From Caryophanales bacterium UBA6768 (GTDB lineage: Bacteria > Bacillota > Bacilli > Bacillales_D > Amphibacillaceae), in NCBI GenBank assembly GCA_002453315.1, contig DKGO01000124.1, positions 1 through 8,964 of the forward strand: 8,964 nt of DNA, written 5' to 3'. Every line of letters begins with the position of its first letter. Positions within the stretch are counted from its first letter, which is position 1. The translations under genes were made by a program, and so were the position numbers. This document shows, one piece after another, positions 1 through 5,229 of this stretch. The notes beneath the pieces were generated by a model. It was not told the origin of the DNA. It was given only the letters and a program-made list of their open reading frames with translations, and made no database searches.

Positions 1-322
1 TGGCGTGTTGTTTTGCAACTTTATCTGGCAAATCACGTTTTGGACTCCCAGACTCAAGGACTTTATTCACATCATCAAATCCTGCAGATTTGGCTTTTTC
101 AATATATTCATTAAGTAATGTTTCCCCATAATTTTGGGCATCGGTGATTGATACGTTGTAAGGAGCATATTGATCAATCGTAGTTAAGCTTTGCGTGTCA
201 ACAATGTGAGCAATGTGAAGTCTTGCACCTTCTGTTTTTGCAATTTTTAAAGCCCGCTTAAAAGCGCAATTCGCTTCATCCGATCCGTCAATCCCCACTA
301 AAATATTTTTATAATTAGCCAT
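1..322 (-). CDS. Universal stress protein (UspA family), 5' part only
   Basis: This gene runs off the left edge, so only the first 107 codons are visible. The protein begins MANYKNILVGIDGSDEA and goes on with an alternating strand/helix pattern (ALKIAKTEGARLHIAHIVD). That is the N-terminal beta-alpha-beta unit of the Usp fold, with the conserved Asp at residue 12 after the first strand. The ATP-binding motif G-2x-G-9x-G-S/T lies in the C-terminal half and is off the window, so ATP binding cannot be judged. The ATG at 320-322 follows a GGAAGGGATGG ribosome binding site; an in-frame GTG directly before it is less likely. Usp proteins are cytoplasmic and are induced by stress or starvation. The gene is divergent from the SDR gene at 459, and a sigma-B-like promoter lies about 50 bases upstream. 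Confidence 0.9.
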   Translation of the reverse strand, partial: MANYKNILVGIDGSDEANCAFKRALKIAKTEGARLHIAHIVDTQSLTTIDQYAPYNVSITDAQNYGETLLNEYIEKAKSAGFDDVNKVLESGSPKRDLPDKVAKQHA

Positions 323-366
323 CACAATCCATCCCTTCCTATAGATAAAATTCGCTCATTATTCTT

Positions 367-395
367 ACTATATACCCTAACGCGTCTGTTGTAAC
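367..395 (-). promoter_or_regulatory. Candidate sigma-B promoter of the usp gene, overlapping a sigma-A-like one
   Basis: Read on the minus strand, GTTACA (390-395) is followed after 12 bases by GGGTAT (372-377). GGGTAT is a full match to the sigma-B -10 element, and GTTACA matches GTTTAA at 4 of 6 positions. The 12-base spacing is at the short end of the sigma-B range. A sigma-A-like pair overlaps it: TTACAA (389-394), 16 bases, TATAGT (367-372). A general-stress promoter fits a universal stress protein, but this is inferred from sequence alone. Confidence 0.45.
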
Positions 396-397
396 CG

Positions 398-411
398 ATT
401 ATTTAAATAAT
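398..411. repeat. 14-bp perfect AT-only palindrome between divergent genes
   Basis: ATTATTTAAATAAT is identical to its own reverse complement. It sits between the -35 region of the usp promoter (minus) and the upstream region of the SDR gene (plus), so a bound protein could act on both. The sequence is pure A/T in an AT-rich genome, which weakens the case. A TTGACA at 420-425 follows it but has no well-spaced -10, so I do not call a promoter for the SDR gene. Confidence 0.3.
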
Positions 412-458
412 TGCTGAAATTGACAAATATAAGGTAAGATAAAATGAGGAGGGGTACA

Positions 459-1220
459 ATGAGGCATGCATTCGTTACCGCTGGTGCAAAAGGGTTGGGG
501 AAAAAGGTTTCTGAACAACTTTTAAGCGAAGGTTATGCTGTCAGTGTTAACTATCGTAGTGATGATGAGTCCGTCGAAAAGCTAAAGACTGAATGGGGCG
601 TGTATGAGGACCGCTGTCACTTTGTTAAAGGAGATGTGACGTCACAAGAGGATATTGCCCGCATGGTGAAGGAAGCAGTCACAGTGTTTGGAACGATTGA
701 TTTCTTAATTAACAATGCAGGTCCGTATATATTTGAACGGAAAAAGTTAGTCGACTATACGGATCATGAATGGTATATGATGATTGAAGGCAACTTAAGC
801 GCGGTCTTTCATTTACTGAAGGAAACGATTCCTACTATGCGAGAGCAAAAGTTTGGCCGTGTCATTACATATGGGTTTCAGGGAGCAAACAGCGCACCAG
901 GTTGGATAAATCGATCGGCTTTTAGTGCTGCGAAGGTAGGGCTTGTATCACTGACAAAAACTCTTGCATTTGAAGAAGCTGAAAATGGAATAACCGCGAA
1001 CATGATCTGTCCTGGGAATATTCTTGGTGATATGAAAGAAGCAAGTATTTCTGAATCGAGGGTAGTAGCTGATCCGAACACTCCAATTGGACGATCTGGA
1101 ACAGGAGAAGATCTAGCAAGAATGGTGTCGTTTTTATGTCAAGAAAACTCTGATATGGTGACAGGATCCATCATTGATATAACTGGTGGAGTTGAAGTTG
1201 TTCATCGCCATCATTCATAA
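459..1220 (+). CDS. ytkK: Short-chain dehydrogenase/reductase-like protein (YtkK type) lacking catalytic Tyr
   Basis: This is a 253-residue classical SDR fold. A glycine-rich nucleotide-binding motif TAGAKGLG lies at residues 7-14, and NNAG at 85-88 follows the fourth strand. A conserved Asn is at 112 (GNLSAVF), and a PGN segment lies near 185. The usual YxxxK active site reads F-S-A-A-K at 155-159, so Phe155 (codon 921-923) replaces the catalytic Tyr. The position normally holding the catalytic Ser, 13 residues earlier, is Gly142. Lys159 remains. NAD(P) may still bind, but normal SDR chemistry is doubtful. I chose the ATG at 459 because AGGAGGGG (447-454) sits just upstream; the ATG at 444 lies before that site. 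The assignment to B. subtilis YtkK, which also neighbours ytkL, is from memory. The next gene starts 54 bases downstream on the same strand and may be co-transcribed. Confidence 0.85.
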   Translation: MRHAFVTAGAKGLGKKVSEQLLSEGYAVSVNYRSDDESVEKLKTEWGVYEDRCHFVKGDVTSQEDIARMVKEAVTVFGTIDFLINNAGPYIFERKKLVDYTDHEWYMMIEGNLSAVFHLLKETIPTMREQKFGRVITYGFQGANSAPGWINRSAFSAAKVGLVSLTKTLAFEEAENGITANMICPGNILGDMKEASISESRVVADPNTPIGRSGTGEDLARMVSFLCQENSDMVTGSIIDITGGVEVVHRHHS

Positions 1221-1242
1221 AAGTTTGCATAAAAAGTTAAAT

Positions 1243-1270
1243 ATTGCCTCATCTTAAAGGGTGAGGTGAT
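1243..1270 (+). promoter_or_regulatory. Hairpin that buries the ribosome binding site of the 1275 gene
   Basis: Bases 1243-1253 (ATTGCCTCATC) can pair with 1260-1270 (GGTGAGGTGAT) around a 6-base loop TTAAAG. This gives 11 continuous pairs, of which three are G-U. The 3' arm is the whole Shine-Dalgarno sequence GAGGTGAT of the following gene, whose GTG starts five bases later. No T-run follows, so it is not a terminator. The layout is what a translational switch, or coupling to the upstream SDR gene, would look like. Function is inferred. Confidence 0.5.
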
Positions 1271-1274
1271 CATA

Positions 1275-1643
1275 GTGCGTATTCTGCATTTAACGTTTAT
1301 ATTTCTTTTTTTGTATGCTGTACCAACTTATGCAAATGTTGCTCAACTATCGAATAGTCTATCATTGCAACTAACGGTTAAGACAGATAAAATAGAGGAA
1401 CGCTACACGTTCCATCATCCAGACCGGTATACATATGTAAAAAATGGGCGCACGTATAAGGGCGCCAAAGCAAAAAAGATAATGTCTACAATCATTGAAG
1501 ATATTGGTTTACATCCACAGGCGAATATTGACGATATGATTGTGCCATTAGTGGAAAAGAAATACCCGAGCATGGAACATTTTGAATTAAGATGGATAAC
1601 GGAAAGTAATGAATTGTATACGTGGGTATGGAATTCCAAATAA
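1275..1643 (+). CDS. Small secreted protein of unknown function
   Basis: I do not recognise the family of this 122-residue protein. The first 20 residues form a signal peptide: MRILH, then a hydrophobic stretch LTFIFLFLYAV, then a likely signal peptidase I site after PTYA. The mature part (about 102 residues) is soluble and mixed in charge, with many aromatic residues (YTFHHPDRYTYV, ELRWITESNELYTWVWN at the C-terminus). No Cys or lipobox is present. The GTG at 1275 is preferred over the in-frame GTG at 1266, because GAGGTGAT at 1263-1270 matches the 16S rRNA tail and is well spaced only for 1275. The gene is 54 bases downstream of the SDR gene and is followed at once by an intrinsic terminator, so the two may form a transcription unit. 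A secreted or cell-envelope location is inferred from the signal peptide. Confidence 0.75.
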   Translation: MRILHLTFIFLFLYAVPTYANVAQLSNSLSLQLTVKTDKIEERYTFHHPDRYTYVKNGRTYKGAKAKKIMSTIIEDIGLHPQANIDDMIVPLVEKKYPSMEHFELRWITESNELYTWVWNSK

Positions 1644-1675
1644 AAAAGTTTTTGCTTTTTAGCAAAAGCTTTTTT
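1642..1675 (+). terminator. Intrinsic terminator after the secreted-protein gene
   Basis: A 15-bp stem pairs 1642-1656 with 1661-1675, with one G-U pair and a TTTT loop. The 5' arm begins with six A and the 3' arm ends with six T. It starts one base before the last base of the stop codon. It separates the SDR/secreted-protein unit from the ald leader. Confidence 0.85.
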
Positions 1676-1711
1676 CAATTCGTGAAGTGTTGTAGAATAA
1701 AGAAGAGTTGG

Positions 1712-1803
1712 TTCAGTCGATCTAAGTCTTATTGGACCTTAACTACCCATCGCTTAGCGGCATGAAGGTTCTCCTTTTCAAGAAATGGGAATCTAGTAGG
1801 CTG
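1712..1803 (+). promoter_or_regulatory. Foldable 5' leader of ald, possibly a structured RNA
   Basis: About 165 bases separate the upstream terminator from ald. An outer stem can form between CAGTC (1714-1718) and GGCTG (1799-1803). Inside it are TAAGTC/GACCTTA (1723-1728 with 1735-1741, one bulged C), CTA-CCCAT/ATGGG-TAG (1743-1750 with 1785-1789 and 1794-1796), CGC-TTA-GCG (1751-1759) and AAGG-TTCT-CCTT (1765-1776). The result is a nested multi-branched fold. I recognise no known riboswitch or T-box motif, and no terminator precedes the ald start. A weak -10 (TAGAAT, 1693-1698) without a good -35 could start this transcript. Confidence 0.3.
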
Positions 1804-1840
1804 CGAAGATAAAATTTGACAAAAAAATAGGTGGATGATT

Positions 1841-2956
1841 ATGCGAATTGGAATTCCTAAAGAAGTGATGAACAATGAAAATCGAGTTGGGATTGCACCA
1901 GCTGGTGTTTCCATTCTTGTTGAACAAAACCATGACATTATGATTGAAAAAAATGCGGGAATTAACGCTGGTTTTTCTAATGAAGACTATGAGGCAGCCG
2001 GTGCAACGATTGTCGAATCAGCTGCTGAAGCTTGGGACGTTGAAATGGTTTTGAAAGTGAAAGAGCCCCAACCTGAAGAGTTTAAGTTTTTTCGTGAGGA
2101 TTTAATTATTTTTGCTTACTTTCATTTAGCTGCCTTTCCTGAATTGACGAAAAAATTGGCAGATGAAAAAATCATTGCCATTGCTTATGAAACGGTTCAA
2201 GTAAATGGCACCCTACCATTACTTACGCCGATGAGTGAGATTGCTGGAAGGATGTCACCGCAAATCGGTGCACAATTTCTAGAAAAGACGTATGGTGGAA
2301 AAGGAATTTTACTTGGTAGTGTTCCTGGAGTGAAGCGGGGGAAAATTACGATTATCGGTGGGGGAGTCGTCGGTACGAATGCAGCAAAAATTGCTGTCGG
2401 CTTAGGTGCTGATGTAACGATTATTGATTTAAATTCAGAACGCCTTCGTCAGCTTGATGATATTTTTGGATCGAACATTAATACGCTCACGTCGAACCCG
2501 TTCAATATCGCTGGTGCAGTTCAAGAAGCGGATCTTGTCATCGGTGCAGTCTTAATCCCAGGTGCCCGTGCTCCAAAGCTTGTCACAGAAGAAATGGTGA
2601 AAACGATGCAGCCGGGATCGGTCATTATTGATGTAGCGATTGACCAAGGAGGCATTTTCGAGACGGCAGATGAAGTGTCTACTCATGATAACCCAACATA
2701 TACAAAATATGGGGTCATTCATTATGCTGTTTCTAATATGCCAGGGGCCGTACCGCAAACTTCAACTATTTCTTTAACGAATGCGACAGTTCTGTATGCA
2801 TTAGAAATTGCGAATAAAGGTTATAGACAGGCAAGCTTAGATAATGAGGCTATTTTAAAAGGACTCAATACATTAAAAGGGTCTGTTGTTTATAAGGCAG
2901 TTGCTGAAGCACATAATCTACCATTTCAGTCAGCTAAGGAATTATTGCGAAATTAA
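1841..2956 (+). CDS. ald: Alanine dehydrogenase
   Basis: This cytoplasmic NAD-dependent enzyme catalyses reversible oxidative deamination of L-alanine to pyruvate and ammonium. In Bacillus it lets cells use alanine and supports sporulation. The protein has 371 residues, close to the family's usual 370-378. Expected active-site residues are present: Arg15 in NNENRVG, Lys74 in KVKEP, His95 in FAYFHLA and Asp268 in IDVAIDQGG. The Rossmann motif IGGGVVG is at 172-178, with an acidic residue at Asp197 for NAD ribose. The [11 protein letters not shown] segment near 299-309 is also typical. I chose the ATG at 1841 because AGGTGG (1829-1834) is six bases upstream and homologues begin here; the ATG at 1835 abuts that site. 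The gene has a long foldable leader. No strong terminator separates it from ytkL, 69 bases downstream, so read-through is possible. Confidence 0.97.
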   Translation: MRIGIPKEVMNNENRVGIAPAGVSILVEQNHDIMIEKNAGINAGFSNEDYEAAGATIVESAAEAWDVEMVLKVKEPQPEEFKFFREDLIIFAYFHLAAFPELTKKLADEKIIAIAYETVQVNGTLPLLTPMSEIAGRMSPQIGAQFLEKTYGGKGILLGSVPGVKRGKITIIGGGVVGTNAAKIAVGLGADVTIIDLNSERLRQLDDIFGSNINTLTSNPFNIAGAVQEADLVIGAVLIPGARAPKLVTEEMVKTMQPGSVIIDVAIDQGGIFETADEVSTHDNPTYTKYGVIHYAVSNMPGAVPQTSTISLTNATVLYALEIANKGYRQASLDNEAILKGLNTLKGSVVYKAVAEAHNLPFQSAKELLRN

Positions 2957-2975
2957 AAAGGAATTTCCTTATAAT
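2945..2975 (+). promoter_or_regulatory. Weak candidate promoter for ytkL
   Basis: TTGCGA (2945-2950) and a perfect TATAAT (2970-2975) are separated by 19 bases, which is longer than ideal. It overlaps the 3' end of ald and would give a leader of about 45 bases before ytkL. Co-transcription with ald is the alternative. Confidence 0.3.
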
Positions 2976-3025
2976 TCTCGTAATCAGTTAGATAGGAAGG
3001 AATTAAGAGAGAGGATGTTGAGAAA

Positions 3026-3709
3026 ATGAAAGTTACTTTTCACGGGCATTCAGTTGTCATGATTGAAACAAAAGGAAAGAAAATTTTAATTGACCCATTC
3101 ATTAATGGAAATAGTCAATCTGATCTTAATGCAGAGACAGTTGAGTGTGATGTTATTTTACTTACTCACGGTCACAACGACCATGTAGGTGATACGGTAG
3201 AAATCGCGAAACGAAACGATGCGCTTGTCGTCGCCACTGCTGATTTAGCTACATATTTAGGTTGGCAAGGATTAAATGTCCATCCGTTGAACCTCGGTGG
3301 AGCACGTGAATTTGACTTTGGAAAAGTGAAGCTAACCCAAGCGTTTCATAGCTCCCACTACACAGAGGAAGAAACTCAAAACATCGTGTATACTGGAATG
3401 CCAGCGGGGATTTTATTTACAGCAGAAGGGAAGACCGTTTATCATCTTGGCGATACTGCGTTATTCTCTGATTTAAAAATGATTGGAGAAATGAACGATA
3501 TTGACCTAGCCTTTGTCCCAATTGGTGATAATTTTACGATGGGACCGGAAGATGCTGTGATTGCATCAAAATGGATTGGTGCTAAGATGGTCGTTCCTGT
3601 TCATTACAATACGTTCCCAGTTATTGAACAAGATCCGTCTGCCTTTATTGAAAAGTTAGATGGGGTTGAAGGGAAAGTTCTCGATCCAGGTGAATCGATA
3701 ACACTATAA
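3026..3709 (+). CDS. ytkL: Metal-dependent hydrolase, UPF0173 / YtkL family
   Basis: This 227-residue protein is a compact metallo-beta-lactamase-fold hydrolase of the UPF0173 family, whose members are about this length. The metal-binding signature HGHNDH is at residues 48-53. Later ligands are probably in the AFHSSH segment (106-111), HLGDT with Asp143, and PVHYNTFP with His193. It starts with the family's usual MKVTFHGHS and LIDPFI, which form the first strands. It is expected to be cytoplasmic. The substrate is not established for this family and nothing here reveals it. The ribosome binding site GAGAGG lies about 11 bases before the ATG, somewhat far. A strong terminator follows directly. 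ald lies 69 bases upstream on the same strand. Confidence 0.95.
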   Translation: MKVTFHGHSVVMIETKGKKILIDPFINGNSQSDLNAETVECDVILLTHGHNDHVGDTVEIAKRNDALVVATADLATYLGWQGLNVHPLNLGGAREFDFGKVKLTQAFHSSHYTEEETQNIVYTGMPAGILFTAEGKTVYHLGDTALFSDLKMIGEMNDIDLAFVPIGDNFTMGPEDAVIASKWIGAKMVVPVHYNTFPVIEQDPSAFIEKLDGVEGKVLDPGESITL

Positions 3710-3752
3710 AAAAATGCGGTGGAGCTCAACGTCTGAGCAACACCGCTTTTTT
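3708..3752. terminator. Bidirectional intrinsic terminator between ytkL and the aldoxime dehydratase gene
   Basis: GCGGTG (3716-3721) pairs with CACCGC (3741-3746). An inner stem GCTCA/TGAGC (3724-3728 with 3734-3738) caps a five-base loop. A T-run (3747-3752) follows on the plus strand and an A-run (3708-3714) precedes it. The hairpin can therefore stop ytkL transcription from the left and the minus-strand gene from the right. Confidence 0.93.
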
Positions 3753-3753
3753 G

Positions 3754-4752
3754 TTAAATGAGTGCGACTTCTTTTACTTCAAAATAGGGGAGAAAACCTG
3801 TTTTTGGATGGCAATTAATATACTCTAAACTTACTTCTTCTGTTTGCAAAACAGATACTTCATGCCATAAAGATAAATCTACGGTAAAGTTATGTCTTTT
3901 TAACATTTCGGCAAAAGTACCAAAAAGAGCAATGTGAGTTGGATGTTCATGTGTCCATTTTTCTAAATGTTGCATAGATAAGAAAAATGAAACGACACAT
4001 GTTTTTTCTAATTTTTCCCCATTCTCATTTACTTCGTATAAAAACTTCGGTGTAATCGCGCCAGTTTCTTCTGGATTTTTTTGCAAAAAAGAATAGGCTT
4101 TTTGCAGAGAAGGTTCTACTAAATTTAAATAAGTGTCTTTCTCTTCATCATTACAATGTGTCCAATCTTGTGCCGTTCGAATTAAACAAATATTTGACGG
4201 GGCACTCACTTTTAAATGCTTTCCAAAGGTTTCTTTTTTTACTTGCTCAGCTAATGGTGCGGTATGAGTCGGTTCAAGCTTATCTGTCTCAGATGCTTGC
4301 ATACGTTTCCTCATTGATCCCCAGAACGCATGAGTTTTCGTTTGTTCAAGCGGTAGGAAATGGGTAACTCCACTATCGTTATTCTTAGTTGAATGAATCG
4401 TTTCAAAGTGAGTCATTGGAATTGTTGCTACTTCGATAAACATACCAACCTTATCATCACTGTCTAATTGATTCCCTGCCCACCATTCTTGGACTTCGGC
4501 ATTTTCAAGCCAAGCCTTATATGTTTCGGGATTATCCCAATATGCCATAAAAACATAATTTTCATAATGGGAAGTATCTTGAAAGATTGCCCTATCAAAA
4601 TGAATTGGCCCATTTTGCAAGGAAAAGCTATCTTTAATCAAAACTTTATGCTTTAGAAATAGATTGCTATCTTGCGATTGTAAGCCAATTTGGGCGAATA
4701 TAAGTTGTTGAACATTTTCAGGATAAGTCGTTGTATATGCATGGACTGCCAT
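3754..4752 (-). CDS. oxdB: Haem-containing aldoxime dehydratase, OxdB-like (phenylacetaldoxime dehydratase)
   Basis: The enzyme removes water from an aldoxime to give a nitrile. In the Bacillus sp. OxB-1 relative the substrate is Z-phenylacetaldoxime, and ferrous haem b binds the substrate directly. The 332-residue protein matches the remembered OxdB sequence in long blocks: FAQIG.QS, AYWD.PET, SEV/IEV.TIP..HFET.HS, NICLIRTAQ.W, LERWTH-like LEKWTHEHPTH, MLKRH.F and LWHEVSVLQ, ending NCHPKTGFLP. By that alignment His273 (HPTH) is the proximal haem ligand (OxdB His282). His297 (LWHE) is the distal catalytic His and Arg150 the conserved Arg. Thr193 stands where OxdRE has Ser219. No signal peptide is present. 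The ATG has a GGAAAGGG site ten bases upstream. It is a single gene on the minus strand; no nitrilase, amidase or nitrile hydratase lies in the window. Confidence 0.93.
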   Translation of the reverse strand: MAVHAYTTTYPENVQQLIFAQIGLQSQDSNLFLKHKVLIKDSFSLQNGPIHFDRAIFQDTSHYENYVFMAYWDNPETYKAWLENAEVQEWWAGNQLDSDDKVGMFIEVATIPMTHFETIHSTKNNDSGVTHFLPLEQTKTHAFWGSMRKRMQASETDKLEPTHTAPLAEQVKKETFGKHLKVSAPSNICLIRTAQDWTHCNDEEKDTYLNLVEPSLQKAYSFLQKNPEETGAITPKFLYEVNENGEKLEKTCVVSFFLSMQHLEKWTHEHPTHIALFGTFAEMLKRHNFTVDLSLWHEVSVLQTEEVSLEYINCHPKTGFLPYFEVKEVALI

Positions 4753-4773
4753 TTCGCTTCAACCCTTTCCAAC

Positions 4774-4796
4774 TGTGTTAACATTACTATAACACA
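4774..4796 (-). promoter_or_regulatory. Operator-like dyad over the extended -10 of the aldoxime dehydratase gene
   Basis: TGTGTTA (4774-4780) and TAACACA (4790-4796) form a perfect 7-bp inverted repeat with a 9-base spacer. On the minus strand it covers an extended -10 element, TGTTATAGT (4786-4794); no clear -35 accompanies it. A 23-bp dyad with 16 bp between half-site centres is typical of a dimeric repressor site covering a promoter. No regulator gene is adjacent. Confidence 0.5.
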
Positions 4797-4838
4797 CAAT
4801 ATTCAAAAAATATAACCGATTCGTATCGTAACGTTCGT

Positions 4839-4866
4839 TCATGAAATCCAGCTTTACTCATACAAT
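4839..4866 (+). promoter_or_regulatory. Candidate sigma-E-type promoter of the 4919 gene
   Basis: CATACAAT (4859-4866) is an exact match to the mother-cell sigma-E -10 consensus CATACAMT. Thirteen bases upstream lies TCATGAA (4839-4845), which matches KMATATT at its first four positions only. A start near 4874 would leave a leader of about 45 bases. No convincing sigma-A promoter was found here. The weak -35 limits confidence. Confidence 0.35.
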
Positions 4867-4893
4867 AAAGTAACTGACTTAAGCTTTATTGTA
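4861..4893. repeat. 10-bp perfect inverted repeat upstream of the small membrane-protein gene
   Basis: TACAATAAAG (4861-4870) and CTTTATTGTA (4884-4893) are exact reverse complements around a 13-base spacer. No T-run follows on either strand, so it is not a terminator. It overlaps the candidate -10 and the expected transcription start, which would suit a repressor operator or a 5' mRNA hairpin just before the GGAGG site at 4907-4911. Confidence 0.5.
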
Positions 4894-4918
4894 AAAGAAT
4901 AAGGATGGAGGAATTGGG

Positions 4919-5155
4919 TTGAAACAGCGTTGGTTTTTATCAATTTTATCTGCGTTGGCGTTACTCTATTATGCTTTACCACGATTACCGTTTGAAAAAG
5001 GATTGCCACAGTATTTTAGCCTCCTTTGGATTACGTTTGCTCTCATTGCAATCGGTGGCAATTTAGCAGCTTTTTTATTCGCTGAAAAAAAGCAAGAAAC
5101 TGTACTAGACTTAAGTAAGAAAGAAGAGGAACGTCAGAGAAGTTATGAAGCATAG
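4919..5155 (+). CDS. Small two-helix membrane protein of unknown function
   Basis: I do not recognise this 78-residue protein. It has two hydrophobic segments likely to span the membrane, about residues 5-22 (WFLSILSALALLYYALPR) and 33-55 (YFSLLWITFALIAIGGNLAAFLF). A charged C-terminal tail follows (EKKQETVLDLSKKEEERQRSYEA). By the positive-inside rule both ends probably face the cytoplasm. The start codon is TTG at 4919, supported by a GGAGG ribosome binding site at 4907-4911 with seven bases of spacing. The gene lies just upstream of ytoI on the same strand, but a separate promoter for ytoI overlaps its stop codon. The upstream region holds a sigma-E-like -10 and a 10-bp dyad, so a sporulation role is conceivable but unproven. 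Confidence 0.75.
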   Translation: MKQRWFLSILSALALLYYALPRLPFEKGLPQYFSLLWITFALIAIGGNLAAFLFAEKKQETVLDLSKKEEERQRSYEA

Positions 5156-5156
5156 A

Positions 5157-5185
5157 TTGCTCAAATCTGTATTCATTTGTATAAT
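5157..5185 (+). promoter_or_regulatory. Sigma-A promoter of ytoI
   Basis: TTGCTC (5157-5162) and a perfect TATAAT (5180-5185) are separated by the ideal 17 bases. The predicted start is near 5192, giving a leader of about 38 bases. The -35 matches only its TTG. The promoter begins two bases after the stop codon of the small membrane-protein gene. Confidence 0.55.
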
Positions 5186-5203
5186 GGAAACTATGATACA
5201 GAT
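5165..5203. repeat. 8-bp inverted repeat bracketing the ytoI -10 element and start site
   Basis: ATCTGTAT (5165-5172) and ATACAGAT (5196-5203) are exact reverse complements with a 23-base spacer that contains the TATAAT box. Half-site centres are 31 bp apart, about three helical turns. Beyond two unpaired bases the arms continue CTC (5160-5162) with GAG (5204-5206). It could be an operator, or a site for YtoI itself, which carries a DNA-binding domain. Confidence 0.4.
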
Positions 5204-5229
5204 GAGTAGAAAGAATGGTGAACGAAGCG

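Noticed and set aside
444..458. Upstream ATG for the SDR gene giving five extra residues
   Set aside because: The strong AGGAGGGG site lies between this ATG and the one at 459, and homologues begin MRHA.
1815..1820. TTGACA just before ald as a -35 element
   Set aside because: A start site from it would fall inside the coding region, leaving no ribosome binding site.
2958..3004. Direct repeat AAGGAATT (2958-2965 and 2997-3004) and a small AAGG/CCTT hairpin between ald and ytkL
   Set aside because: It is short and resembles ribosome-binding sequence; the hairpin has no T-run, so I call neither a repeat nor a terminator.
3015..3029. Four-codon ORF ATG TTG AGA AAA TGA overlapping the ytkL start
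   Set aside because: It directly abuts the GAGG sequence with no spacing for a ribosome, so initiation there is unlikely.
4158..4656. Plus-strand ORFs opposite the aldoxime dehydratase gene
   Set aside because: They are antisense shadows of a clearly conserved protein and have no ribosome binding sites.
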